Position numbers and translations under genes: made by a program. The notes under the pieces are model-generated. The model saw only the letters and a program-made list of their open reading frames with translations, did not search any database and had not been told where the DNA came from. This document shows, piece after piece, positions 11,087 to 23,790 of a stretch of 64,000 bases of DNA. Source of the stretch: Scatophagus argus (Eukaryota > Chordata > Actinopteri > Scatophagidae); the NCBI RefSeq assembly GCF_020382885.2, contig NC_058501.1:5084001-5148000 (forward strand), in the 5' to 3' direction. Within the stretch, counting starts at the first letter, position 1. Each line of letters opens with the position of its first letter.

Positions 11087-13690
11087 GTAGGTCCCACTGT
11101 CTCCTCTGCTTGTCTGCCTTTTGTCTCCATCACATAGACCATCCATTACCAAAATGAATGCGCCAGAATATCAGTTTTGACCTATCTGAGAGTACAACCT
11201 TGAGGGTGATGCAGATGTGTCAGATTTCATGTGTCGTCTGCTTACATGTAACAGAGTAGCTGTTACACTGGGGTTTTATTATAGCATACTCACCTCTGGG
11301 AAATTGTAGAAAAATCTGCATGTATTACAACAAACTATGAGTCTTTTTAGAATATTAGATTTTGAGGAATTCACTGATTCTGGTTAAACGGATGTACATT
11401 AGATGATTGGTTTCATTAGGTTTGAATTTTGCCACCCCAACATTTTCTATCTTCCTGTTTCAACTTTGTGTGATCTTGGTTTAGACTCTCTCCCAAAGAC
11501 ACTCATGTTACTGGGTCAGAAACCCAGAGAGACAGACAGGCAGTGATTGCAGCAGTATAAATGATGCCATATAAATTCTGCTACACACTCTCCGAGCACA
11601 CAGCCCCAGCTGCCTCCTTCCCAACACAGTGGCAGTCTGTGTGAAAGTAGCAGCAGCAGAAGCAGCTTTTCTCCGGGCAGATCTGGTTTTCTGTTTCTGC
11701 CTCTCTGGTCAATAGCGATGCTTTGGTTCACTGCCATCTAGACCTTGATCCATGAGAGCTGCTAATCACGGAATGGCCTGCTCCACACCTGAAAGGAGCT
11801 GTTAGCACACAAGGACATTTTGATTAATGAATAGCTCTAACAGTGGAGATTCAAGTTTGAATGTGGACCTCTCAGCTTTAACTTTAGCTTCTCAGCATTC
11901 ACATATGGATGGATGGATGCATACAGGATACAGGTCATTTCCATTCAAACTGCATCATATCAACAAAGGTGGAAAGACAACACTTCCTCCAGTCCTGTCT
12001 ATCGACAGATTGTTAGCCAAGTGATCTCGCGTTCGTCTAAACTTTGAAGTTGTTCTGGAATTAAAGGCCTTTTTACACTTTTGTTAGTACTGGAGTTTTC
12101 ATACAGCAAAGGTGGCTGATGAGCTGTTATTTTCCCTCTGAGACCTTGGGGTAGCTTATGCTTGGGCAGGACAGGCTGACAGCATTGTGGGATGATGACT
12201 GCAGGTAGCTCAGATTGCCTGTCTAAAAGCAGTGCAGGAGGACACACCGTGACAGTGCAGAAATACCAGCGTACGCAGCTACACTATCAGTGATCTGCAT
12301 GTGATCGATAGCACATAATAAAAGAGATTTAGGACACTGATGATGGTGGAGGCTGTATTGAATGAGCTACTACAGAGTTTCCAGGAAACTTTAACAGGTT
12401 GTTGAAATAGAGAACATTGTGTGTGGGATAATGTGTGATTTCAATAGTCACTCAGGCTGCAGTGTGTTTTTAACACCACCGTTTCCTGTGTGACCGTGTC
12501 CTGTGTCCAACCACTGTTATCTACAGGATTAATCATAAATCCCAGATTATGGGGTTATTACTCATGCTTTTTGGGATTGGACAGAACCAAAGGGATGATT
12601 TTTGGGTTTGGAGACTTTGGTTCCCTTTAACACCAGATTAGGCCTTTATTATCCACTTCTGTCCTGATGTTCCAAAATGTCCAACTGGTGCACGATGTCT
12701 GATAAACAAAGGTGGAAGTTACTGATTACATTTATTCTTGAAGTTTTGTTAAACAACTTTTTTTGTGTAATACGGCTCTTTAGTATTTTTTAACCATGCT
12801 GGTTGCTTGTTCCTCTAGCGCCACCATGAGGCAGGCCTATAGGCTGTTTGTGCTGTGAAATTTCTTTACACCTGAAGAGATTGCTATGACATTTGGTTAA
12901 CAAATTCTCCCCAGGATAAACTACAATAACTCCAGTGATCCTCTGACTTTTCATGTAACCTCAACTGTCTCTAGTGCTAACTGGCAAATGTTGGCCGTTG
13001 ACATCCTAAACTAAGATGGAGAATATGGCAAACATTAGAAATGGTTAACATCAACAAATAAAACTGCTTGACTTGGCTTGTAACCAAATATGTAGCCTGG
13101 CCGTGCTGTCCCTAGTCACCCTTTCATCTCATTAAAGAATACGTTTATTTTATTTGAATGAGTTTTTCTTCTTTTTACTCCCCGTAATTTTCCTCATTGC
13201 CAACGAAATAGCTTCCTAGTAGCTAGCGACACGAGTCTGTATTTACCACGTATCTAAAAGCGATTGACAATCAGTTCTTCCCTTCAGAAAGAAAGAGTAG
13301 CTGGTCAATAACGGTTGGCTCCGTAAACACAGACCTTGGACTTTGGCCTTGAAAATGACAGCCATTTATGAAGAAATAACAGAAATGATGATAAACCGAT
13401 AATACTGCAGTAATTACACATAATTATATTTTACCTGATGCACCACATAGCTTCAAACAGTGACTAATTCATCTCCCAGGTAACAAGACAATGACAGGGT
13501 GTTGCTTTTGGTAGAGGTGAAGTCATCACAGTTGGTACACCAGTTACCAGAAGAGATGACAAGTATAATGAAACAGGGTGCAGTATTGTCCGAAGGTCTG
13601 GCAATGGTTATTTGAATTGTAACAAAGAGGAAGGAAAATGTTACACCTACACTGGAGCGGCAAATAGATTGATGCAGTTTCTGATTTCAG
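11087..13690 (+). other. Probable first intron of rnf144b
   Basis: A 2.6 kb stretch between the presumed non-coding exon and the exon bearing the start codon. Open frames on both strands are short and lack splice support. I see no clear transposon or RNA gene. Confidence 0.45.
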
Positions 13691-13789
13691 GAACATGGAA
13701 GGAGGCTGTAGCGCCACAAAGTCCCCAGCAAAACGGCTAAGAGTAGCCTGATTCTTCCATCCTTCCCTCCCCGCGTGTCTTCCTCTACC

Positions 13790-16700
13790 ATGGCCAGCAG
13801 GAGTCCCACCCAGAGCCGGGAAGCCGGGGATTTGGCACCAGGGATCCTTGAGGCTGGTGCTAAGTCCCAACCGGGGCCCAAGGTCTTCTGCAAGCTGTGT
13901 CTCAGCGAGCAGCCATCTGCAGCTGCCAGGGAGCTGCGGAGCTGCAACTGTGTTTTCTGCACAATGGTAAGAGAAAGACAACTTAACCAATTTATGCAGG
14001 TGCTTTTGAGCCGTTCAGGCTTACTGAAAGAAACTGCAACAGGACACATTAGCTGCTATGGAAGCTTTGGTACTGAAATAGAGTAGGGTGCTGCCAGGCT
14101 GTATTTTGTATTTTTTTTTTAGTATTTAGATTGCCTAGAAAGTGCAAATATGCTTATCCCCTACTCATAACCTTCATGTTTTGAGTCACTTTCTGTAGGC
14201 AGTGAATATTTCACAAAAGTGATCCAACAACAAACTTTTCTGTGGGTAATTTAGGCAAATCTCCAACGTTTGAATCACCTGGAATGAGAGTTTTCTTTTT
14301 ATTGCAGCACCACTTCCTGCTTTTGTATCCTAAAATACCTCCCTTAAGGGGAAATCTTGCATATTACATCTTAAGCAGTGAAGTGGTTTCAACATAGAAT
14401 TGACCTTGTCTCATATTTACTTTCTTTGTCCATCAAAATTTTTGCAATTTATCAAAGCAGTTGGAACATTTCCTGGAAGTGTTTTCAGTCCTTTTATGAG
14501 AGAAGAAGTGCTGCCACTAAAATACAAATCTGTATTATTTATAACAGAGGTTCAGTGGTCTACTGCTGCCCTGTTCTTGTTTTAATACGTGCCTGCCCGG
14601 CCTATTGAAACTGAGATGTCGGTGTTATGTCCTGACACACAGAGGTTGCTAGATAACGGCAGGTGTTAATCTCTGTCCAAGCTAGCTAAGTTGTCAGTGT
14701 TGCACGCACAAGGTCGCACAGATAAAACACACACACATACACAGTGTCACGAGGGATGAAGGAGGGAAATAAATACAGTAAACCCAGCTTATCAGTTGGA
14801 CTTCATTTTATAAACCTGAAGTATCTCCTCCTGTCTGGTTCAAGAGCACAGACTATTGCTTGTGTTTTTTTTTCATTCCAGCTCAGTTTTTGAATGAATA
14901 GTATATAGTACTTTATGAGGGAGCCCATGATAAGCACAAGTTGGTAAAAATGATCCTGGAAACATGTGCCAGGCTTCTACCATAAATTTGTCTTTCCACA
15001 GAAAAGTGACATATAAATGGTTCTCTTTTCTGTTCCTCAAAACTATCTGCCTTTGCGCAATGTTTACATAGTTCCTCCTATGCTTCCATATTTCATTACT
15101 GAGGAAACATATGACTTTTGACGTGTGCATGCTGATAAGTCCTCATGTTTATGTGGCTTTTAGTTTGCCCTGTTTGCATAAGAGCTCTTTTCTCTCTGCT
15201 TTCTTTGCATTTATACTGTTTTTGTCCAGTCTTGTTTTGATGTGTTGTGTGTTATGTCTGGACAGTAAACATAGTACGTATTATGTTATACAGGATATTT
15301 GGCATGACATCTGTCATGGCATTATTGTACAATTCTCCCAGTTCCATTCAATATCAGGACTCATTGTGCTGTGTTTTTCCCCTCCTTTTTAGTGTATGCA
15401 GCAATATGTTCAGCTGGCTATCAAGGAGGGTGGGGGGGCACCCATCACCTGCCCAGATATGGCCTGTTCAAAGACTGGAGTGTTGCTGGACTCTGAGGTA
15501 TGCCCTGTTTAAAACCAGTGATATGTAGGTCATGAGTGAACCCAAAAAAAGCAAAGAGGCTTCAGAGGCCATAAAATACAAATATAAATAAATAAATATA
15601 TAAAACACTATTTTTATATATATATATAATTTATTAGGGGGACGATTCCTTGAATTTCTAAGTTACTGGCCAAATCTGTTTTTTTGGGTTTTTTTTTTTT
15701 TTTTTTACAGTCCAGGATATTGCAAGTAAACTTCAAAAGAAATCAAAAGTTGGTTTTTCATCCTTGTGGTTTTCAAATTGCATAACCTGGATTAACTAAG
15801 AAGTAGTTGTGAAAATGCTGTGTATCCATCGTGAATGATATGTCTGAGGAAATTCTTTGATTTGACTGCGTTTTTTCAACTGTGAAGAGTCAAACAGGGT
15901 AATTGGAGTGGGCAGACAGAAAGTGAAACTCCATGAGCTGTGACACACAGTAAACACGTCAGAGGAGAAGGTTACGCTGCTAACTCATAAACAAATGGAA
16001 ATTCTAATCCTCAGTTCCCCATTTGGGATGTTTGTCTGAATGCAACTGCAATAAGGCCTGTATTAGCAGAGCAGAGCTTTAATGCGAATTGCATTTGCTA
16101 GGTGACCAGTTGATCCTGGATGGTCTTTCAAGTATCAGTGTCTTAGCGGCTGCCTCATTTTAAACTTGACCAACATTTATTTTTGCATTTATACGTTAAA
16201 GTTCATAAATAATAAAAGATGACTAAAGCCCCTCTCTGTGTTGTGTGATTGGAGATTGCTAGCTTGGCCCCAGAAGACCAGGTGGAGCTGTATCAACGTC
16301 TGAAGTTTGAGAGAGGTAGGTGCTGTTGCATTAGCATGCTGATGGCTGGTGACAGGCAGTGGGCTATTTCAGATCGCACTTCAGCTGGTGGCATTAGGCT
16401 AAGCAGCTCCATGGAGTGCTGAGCTTCACATACCTTTTCTCATCTACTCTGGTCCAGTCTTACCCTGGAGCAAACTGTAGCTTTAATACCTTCAGTTATA
16501 CCAGACACAACCAGCAAGAAATTCAGTAACAAATGCCTCAAGAGATCAATGTTACTATTTAGCTAAATTGCAAATAATGAGCTTTTCAGTGCAAATAGAT
16601 TGTGCGGTCTACGTATAACCGATTGCACCATAATGTTTGTGGAGGCAAGCTGTGTATCTGTATGGCACTGGAGACCTGGGAGCATGAAGAGAATAACTGT

Positions 16701-19700
16701 GGAAATAGGTTTCTGTTGACAATCAAAAACTGTAAACTGAGATTAGTTTGCTTTGTTGCTATATTGGTCTTTTCCATTTACACAGTAACGATACACTGCA
16801 AAGCCAATAATAGTTATTGTTTACTCTCCGGCCATAAATCATTGCACTTACAACGTAGTGAAAAGTACAGGCTGTTTTGTCACATTGTTTGCCTGCTGTT
16901 ATGACTCACAATGAAAGTATGTTCAATGGGATCGGAGTCATATCACGAATGCTCCAATTTTAGTTTTGGTTGTGAAAAGAAATGTACTTTTAGTAAGCAC
17001 TTCAGTAATTGACTAATTGCTTCAGCACTAATTCTGATTGTTCTGAAGCATGTAGGATCAAAAGAGCAAATTTCTTTGAGCTTCCTCCATGTCACATTAG
17101 TCATATGACTGATAATATTGCTACAGATAGTACTGATAGTATTACTTGGGTATAGTAAATAGCAGCACATATACCATTTATGTGTCTGTAATATCTCAGC
17201 TACTTGATGTCTGTCTTTCTGCAGGAGTGAAGTTGGACCCCAGTAAAGCCTGGTGCCCGGTGCTCGAATGCCAGGCGGTGTGCAGCCTGCAGCCGAGCAC
17301 CGAGGGCCAGCCCACCGCTGTGCCATGCCCGACCTGTCACACAGTCTTCTGCTCCGGGTGCAGAGAGCCCTGGCAGGACAGCCATACCTGCCCTGAGCGC
17401 CAGACCATGATGTCACCCTCACCCTCTCATGAAAACAGGTCAGTCAGCCACCCACTGCCTGCAGCTACAGAGTCTGAGCTGCACTTTGAAAGCAACACTG
17501 TGCTGAAAGCTGGATGAGTGTGTTAGAACATCTGTTACTGCTGTAAACAAACTGGTAACTGAATCATTATAGCATTACTGGATTTTATTCGCTATTCAAT
17601 TTAAACTATAAACATGTTGTGTGTTTTATCTTCAACTGTCCATACACTATCAATTCCATTATTTTATTTATAATTCCATACTTCCATTTAGTATGAAAAG
17701 ACATGTCATGTCAGGTGTTGTGGCAGGGTATTTGACAGGATATATCTCCCAGCAGAAACCCCAAGTTGAATACAAACATTATTCCAGGATTAATAGCTCA
17801 GTAGTCCTCAGCAGTGCCTTCTGTGTTGTCCCTGCTGTACAGCTGCATTACTATACTGCTCCAAGCTGTGTCTCTGCCAGGCTGACTGATGTCACTGGGC
17901 TGTCACTGACTTATATTGGAATTCCATTGTCTCTGAGCCAAAGGGAGGGGGAGGACCAGGGTGGGCACCGAGCCAGTCAGTTCACTGTACAGTAGGAGCC
18001 TGTGCACTGCAGTGAAGTGTTGGTCTCTGCAGTGTGCTGTGGAGGATCGAGCAGTTATAAGGAGGGTCAACTTTGAGTTTTAGCTCCTGGGAGCAAACAT
18101 TTGCCTCAGCCTGCAGTCATCCGTCATCAAACACAAACTTGTTGTACCAGGACTGTTGCCAGTATTTTAGAAATACTGTGTTTTGAAGTTTTCCACTAAA
18201 CTGAATACATTTTATCTCCTCTCATTATGATTTAATTGCTGTTTCAAAGTCTTCTCTCCACTAGCTTGATAATCATACTGCAATCAGTAATTTAGTGGAC
18301 TGCTGCTTAATGTGGACTGTTGTTTTTAAGTTAACAGTGAAAGAGTACATATACTTAGAAAGGAGTTGCTTGTGGTGACAAACCCAACGAAAATGATCAC
18401 TCGACTCTGCAGTTCCCCTCAGGAGTTTACTGTGTTGATTTTGTGGCCCACAACTTTTCTGTTTTGGTTCAGTCTCACTTCTCTCGTCATATTTTCCACC
18501 CTTAACAGTTCCTATAAACGCAAAGCAGGCCACCTACCCAGCACCAAATTCCAGACAGGTGAAGTTAGCAGCTAGCAGAGATGCTAGCTATAGAGTGAGA
18601 TATTTCCAAAACTGCATTCAAATCTACTGTAATAGTGTAAATCTAACAGGCTGTAATTTGTTTAAATTGTAGACTTTGAACTTTTTGGATGTTTGAAACC
18701 CCCAAACACGACTTCAGTGGGAGCTACAGCCCTATATTGTACTTGCAGAATGCTTCCCTCATATTTTTAAATCCCAAAATAATTAACCTGGTTCAAAGTT
18801 AGCACTGACCCTTAACTCTGCTGCTAAACAAAGACTTCAAGCCCTGCCTGGTGACTCCTGAGGCCTGCGTGGCGTCCTACAGTATGTCCCCGTTAACTGC
18901 AAACTTGATATCTGTCCTCCTGTCTTTCTCTCGATGCACAGGGCCCGCTCTGACAGCGACCCTGACATGCCCATCAAGCAGTGTCCTATGTGTGGTATCT
19001 ACATTGAGAGGAACCAGGGTTGTGCACAGATGCTGTGCAAGAGCTGCAAACACACTTTCTGTTGGTACTGTCTGCAGAATCTGGATGTGAGTCTTCCCTG
19101 CCACCCAACTTGTGGTGGTCATGGTTTTTATCACAAGCTGCAGAATATCTGTACTGCTTTGCCATGTTTGAATATGGTAGATTTCATGTCTTGACATATC
19201 TTTTGTAATTTTGTTAATTGCAGGGTGATATTTTCCTGAGGCATTATGACAAGGGGCCATGCAGAAACAAGCTGGGGCACTCCAGGGCTTCGGTTATGTG
19301 GAACAGAACGCAGGTGAGGCCACTTGGCAGGCAGCAGTGCACAGAGCACACAGTGTTAATGTCAGTGTTGTGGGTGACGGCGTCATCGTCTGAATGAATT
19401 AGCCTGTAGATCCACACATCTGTGAGTGGTGGGCTATTTCATGCATGGATTTAATTTTAGTAAAACTGTCTTATCGCACTCCTGGGAGTAGATGTTAATG
19501 ATTTTAGACTTCATCTCAGCTGCACTGCCTGGCTGTCAGGTCGGTTAGTCATGTTGTAATAAACTCCAAGGTCAGGACAGGACCCCACACAGGCAGTATA
19601 CAGACAGTATAACTTCCAAAATGGCATGATTCATTTGATTGAAAATTTAAACAGAGGCTGAAAACAGTGTTCAACTCGTCTGTCCTTCACCAGCAGACTT

Positions 19701-21584
19701 AAAAAACATTTGTCACCTCTCTGTTCTCCCTGTCAGCTGCTATATTTATTGCTGAATTTCCCTTTTAAGACAAATAAAGTCTGTGTTTGCCCGTTGTTAT
19801 TTTCCACCACTGTGCCCAAACAATCCTTTATCACACATTAAGCTGAACTAATCCCAGCACTAATCTCAAATTCCTACCCTGTAATGACGTCGTCCATTCC
19901 ACAAAACAATTACAACTGGCCGCCAAACCTACTTTCTTTCTACTTCCCCTGCTCTGCTGGCATTGTCACATGATTAGTATCAGGTCTGCAGTGAGCCTCC
20001 TGATTGCGTTTTGGTGTGTCTACATTGTGTCTGGAAAGTCAAAGTACAACAGTGTGGTTGTTCCTTGCAAAACAACTCATGACAGACTTGGTTACGCCCC
20101 TTGCCTAACTGGTCCTATAAGTTTTATGTTCTTTTTGTTACAAATCCCTCTGTCAATTATATAACTGTAATAACTCTTCCTTAGCTGCTGGTGTGACAGT
20201 ACATTTGTTGTTGACAACATTTTGTATTCCACATTTTACAAATTTTGACACTGCACTGATACACTAGATGGCCAAAAATACATGGACATTTGTGATTTTT
20301 GAATATCTCAACTTCCCTACTTTAAAATGCTTCCAAAAGCAGTGACGAAATTTAACTAAGTACTTAAATACAAATTTGAGCTACTTGTACTTTAGTGGAG
20401 TATTTTCTTTTTCTGCTTCTTTTCCACTCCACTACATTTTGGATTTAAATACTTTTTATACTTTTTACTACCCTACAGTTATGTGATACAAGTTACAAGT
20501 TACTCTGCAGATTACGTGCTGCATCACAGCCAAAGTAAATACATAAGAACATTACATTACCAAAGTAATATTTTAGCATGATATCTTAACTTTTACTCAA
20601 GCATGACTTTTGGGTACTTTGTACAACAGTATTAGTGAGATCAGACGCTGATGTGGGGTGAAAAGGCTCAGCTCACAGGAAGCATTCCAGTTAATCCCAC
20701 AGGTGCTGGGTGGGCTTGTTGGTCTGGTCAAGTCAAGTTCTTCCATACCCAACTTCAAAAACCTTGTTTTTTTGTTTGACAAATGATTGGTAATATCTTG
20801 GTCTAAGCAGACATTGTGCAGACATTACCCATAATCACATTAGTGTCCAGTCATAAGCAGTGTGTTGTTTGAGTGTGATATTTCCATCAGTGTTTCATTC
20901 CCACCTTCTGTTGTTGGTTTCAGCTGGAGGATTTAGTTCTATTTACTTCTTTTATGCCAAAAGCAACATATCCCAATACCATTAAGTATTTCAACATTAC
21001 TAAACATACATTTTACAGTCTTACATGTTATAGAATGCTGTGTAGAGGCTGGTGGGGTCTGCCTGTCTGCTCAACAACACATGTCAAAATGAAGTGCTGG
21101 TGCAGGCGTGTACCACTACACCACTGGTGGACTTGTCACTTGTTTGTTATGATAGTAGTTAGCCAAGTAAAGCAGCAATAATTGATTTTTTTACCACTTG
21201 GGGGCAGTGAAACAAGCCGTAAACACAACACTGACATATCGTCACCTGACAAGGTTGGTGTGGCTGATGACCCATCCTATTCACTCATCCTGCAGGCACA
21301 GAGCAGCATTAGCATCATTTTGAGTTGTGCTTCTGTCAATCTGATTTCATGCCACACATAATCATTTGAACCGTTGTTAATAATAATTAGTGCAGCTTTT
21401 AAGCTGTTGTGTTGTCCTTCAGGTGGTGGGTATCCTGGTGGGGGTCAGCATCATCGTTCTGGTGACCTCTCCGCTTCTCTTGCTGGCCTCGCCGTGCATC
21501 CTGTGCTGCATCTGCAAGCCCTGCGGCAGGAAGAAGAAAAAGAGGAAGAAGGACCTCAGCAACCCAGACTCCTCCACATCGTAG
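13790..21584 (+). CDS. rnf144b: RNF144B, RBR-type E3 ubiquitin ligase with C-terminal membrane anchor
   Basis: An RBR ligase takes ubiquitin from an E2 onto its own cysteine, then passes it to a substrate. Mammalian RNF144B (IBRDC2, p53RFP) is tied to p53-linked apoptosis, BAX turnover and TBK1 signalling. Exons 13790-13966, 15393-15497, 16255-16315, 17225-17438, 18942-19086, 19224-19313 and 21423-21584 join in frame to 317 residues. RING1 has cysteines at 34, 37, 52, 54, 57 and 60. The IBR is about 120-165 ([12 protein letters not shown]). RING2 starts at C200-C203, with the probable catalytic C213 in NQGCAQM. A hydrophobic anchor spans about 265-298 and is followed by a short basic tail (KKKKRKK). 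The phrases [20 protein letters not shown] and LYQRLKFER, and the ...LLLLASPC... tail, favour RNF144B over RNF144A. The chosen ATG sits in a good context (taccATGG). The exon starts at 13691. Confidence 0.93.
20262..20312. mobile_element. Solo Tc1-like terminal fragment in rnf144b intron
   Basis: The phrase 'acactagatggccaaaaata' followed by catggacattt resembles the end of a fish Tc1-type element (usual form: tatagtgta...ggccaaaagtatgtggacacc). A similar end (tctttatagtgtaaatt) closes the transposase remnant at about 58.39 kb. No transposase is present here. Confidence 0.45.
20335..20640. repeat. Interspersed teleost repeat (TACTTGTACTTTA type)
   Basis: Contains the phrases 'gagctacttgtactttagtg', 'ccactccactacatttt' and 'tacaagttactctgcagatta', typical of an abundant non-autonomous repeat in percomorph introns. 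The class is not determined from this copy. It lies in the last rnf144b intron. Confidence 0.5.
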
Positions 21585-22520
21585 CAGCTTCTCATCAACC
21601 CAGTTTGGGATCACTCCACTAACCTCATGACACCCAAGGAGTGCAAGTGATACGTGGTGGAAGAAAATAAAGTTGTGGAGCAGTGGAGCATGCTTTCATG
21701 ACTCGACAGACTGGAAGCCTTGACTGGTTGAGTAATGTTGGCGGAATCAGCAACTGCAGACTTTCTCTTAAAGCTCTGTGAAGGAGCTACTCAAAATTCA
21801 CTCTTGAATGACAAGAGTGTGTAGTTTATATGGTGAAGGTGTAAATATGAGGAGAATGAATGTAAGTAACTCACCTATGGTAGTTGTTTCCAAATGCACA
21901 ACAGGTAGCACGGAGAGAGCAGTGGTTCTGTTATCGCCACCTCTCTCTCTCTCTCACACACACGCACACACACACACACACACTCTCACACTATTCAAAA
22001 TACAATCCCACTCTCATGTGCCAAACATCATGATGCCAAACCAGAGGTGTTAGGTGCTCAAGTGCCTCACTCTACAGTGCCTGGTGCTTGGTTTTATTTG
22101 ATTTGCCTTCCATTCTGTCTTATCTTATGCAAAAATGTTAGCATTATGAAAATGGACAACAGTCAGGGTTTTACAGGGTTGTAAATCCCTAAAACAATGC
22201 AAAACATTCTTTCACGATGGCAGAAGGCAAACAGCATCTGGTGTGCACTGTGTATTCTGTACTGATATGAAACATGATAGGGCTTCAGTGGTGCACAGAA
22301 AACTTTTCTTCTGCTAATGTTTGTTGTTTTCACCTGGCTTACGTTCTAGACCAAAGGCTCTGAAGGATAATGTGTACTTTTTTAAAGTGTGTTCATTTGT
22401 ATGGGTTATATGTGTGTATCGTATCCTGTCATCATTTCTGTGTTTTTGTTGATGTTTCTGCATCAGATATTTTATAAAAGCACCACTGTAAATGAAATGA
22501 AATAAATATGCATCAGATGG
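21585..22520 (+). other. rnf144b: rnf144b 3' UTR
   Basis: No ORF of note after the stop. It contains a CT/CA microsatellite near 21941-21983. A weak early signal is aaaataaag near 21665, and a stronger AATAAA is at 22501-22506, which probably ends the transcript. Confidence 0.55.
21941..21983. repeat. CT/CA microsatellite
   Basis: A CT run passes directly into a CA run, with one CG interruption, in the presumed rnf144b 3' UTR. Confidence 0.85.
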
Positions 22521-22840
22521 TACTGGGTTATTTTTTCTTTTCACTGCTCATTGCTTCACTTTTGCCTTTGCAAAAATGTCATAAGAGAATAGGGAGGGAA
22601 AGTACATTTTTGTTCTCAGGGTATTGATAAAGGTTGACAAAGAACAAGCATGTAAGCCATTTAGACAATACATTAAAGAAGCAGACACCAGGACTGTTAA
22701 AATGCCAAGAAGGATTAAACAATAAAATAAAATAGAACAAGACAGATTAAATAGGAGAATATCAACTACAAATCAGCTACAGTGTGGTACAAGATTATTT
22801 TGTCCAAAATTATATATATATATACATACATACATATGTA

Positions 22841-22871
<31 letters not shown>

Positions 22872-23270
22872 GTTATGATTCTGTGAATTTATGAATTTAT
22901 TACCTAAATTTGTTTTCTATTTCACAGAGGGAAATGTAAAGTGTACATCAATGCAATTTGGATCCTGGATAGAGACATTGAATAGATGTAATTGGAATAG
23001 ATGTAATTGCCGTATGGTCATATCAGATTTTTGCATGAGATAGGAACTGATATGAAATGAAATCATTTAATTTAATTACTTCTTAACAAAAAACTCAAAA
23101 TGCAAACTGATGCAAGTTCACCAACTGCTCAATGGAATGAGGAGTGTTGTTTTGAAGGGATTTAGTGACACCTTGTGTACAAACAGGGAACTGCACTCTT
23201 TGTTCCGCTGAACAGACGGGGGGCGAAGTTGACTCGTGCTTGCAGAAACCTTGGACGTTATGATCTAGAA
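22521..23270. other. Intergenic DNA and promoter region before the xylose isomerase gene
   Basis: Holds a TA/CATA microsatellite at about 22810-22872 and otherwise AT-rich sequence. The 5' UTR of the next gene probably begins near 23160-23270. No clear TATA box or transcription-factor site could be assigned. Confidence 0.5.
22810..22872. repeat. TATA/CATA microsatellite
   Basis: Alternating TA units with CATA interruptions form a self-complementary tract, seen directly. Confidence 0.85.
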
Positions 23271-23752
23271 ATGGCAGCGCAGGAGGAATTCTTCACTGGT
23301 AAATGGTGTTGTTTCAGTTCCCAGAGTTACTGTGTACATTGTCTGTGCATAGGTGTGTGTTTGTTGTGGACGTAAGAGTCCGAATGAAGTCCGAGCTGTG
23401 AAGGCCGTAAAAATGCAGGCTACTTTATTTTGATTTGTTTGCCCAACATGTGTAACATGGAAGTACTTCCTCCCGACTCATGCAGTCACCGCAGTCGCTT
23501 TGGCACAGATTGATACAGTCGTCTAACTACCCTGAAATACATAGTTAGACAGCGCGATATTGTTACCTTTAAGTTTCTATAGACTCACAGCACGTTTTAT
23601 ATCACGTTGAAGTTTTTATTTCATTCAGTACGACATTTATGCTGCACAGGCATTACCAAGATCCCATACCTACCCAGTGCTGGTGCAGGAGATGTCATGT
23701 GCTTCAAACACTACCATGCAGAAGAGGTAGGTGTGACACACACACACACACA

Positions 23753-23790
<38 letters not shown>

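Noticed and set aside
13544-13990. Minus-strand 148-codon open frame
   Set aside because: Lies antisense to the first rnf144b coding exon, whose RING cysteines are clear. The antisense frame has no recognisable domain.
16943-17422. Minus-strand 159-codon open frame
   Set aside because: Antisense shadow of the rnf144b IBR exon (17225-17438).
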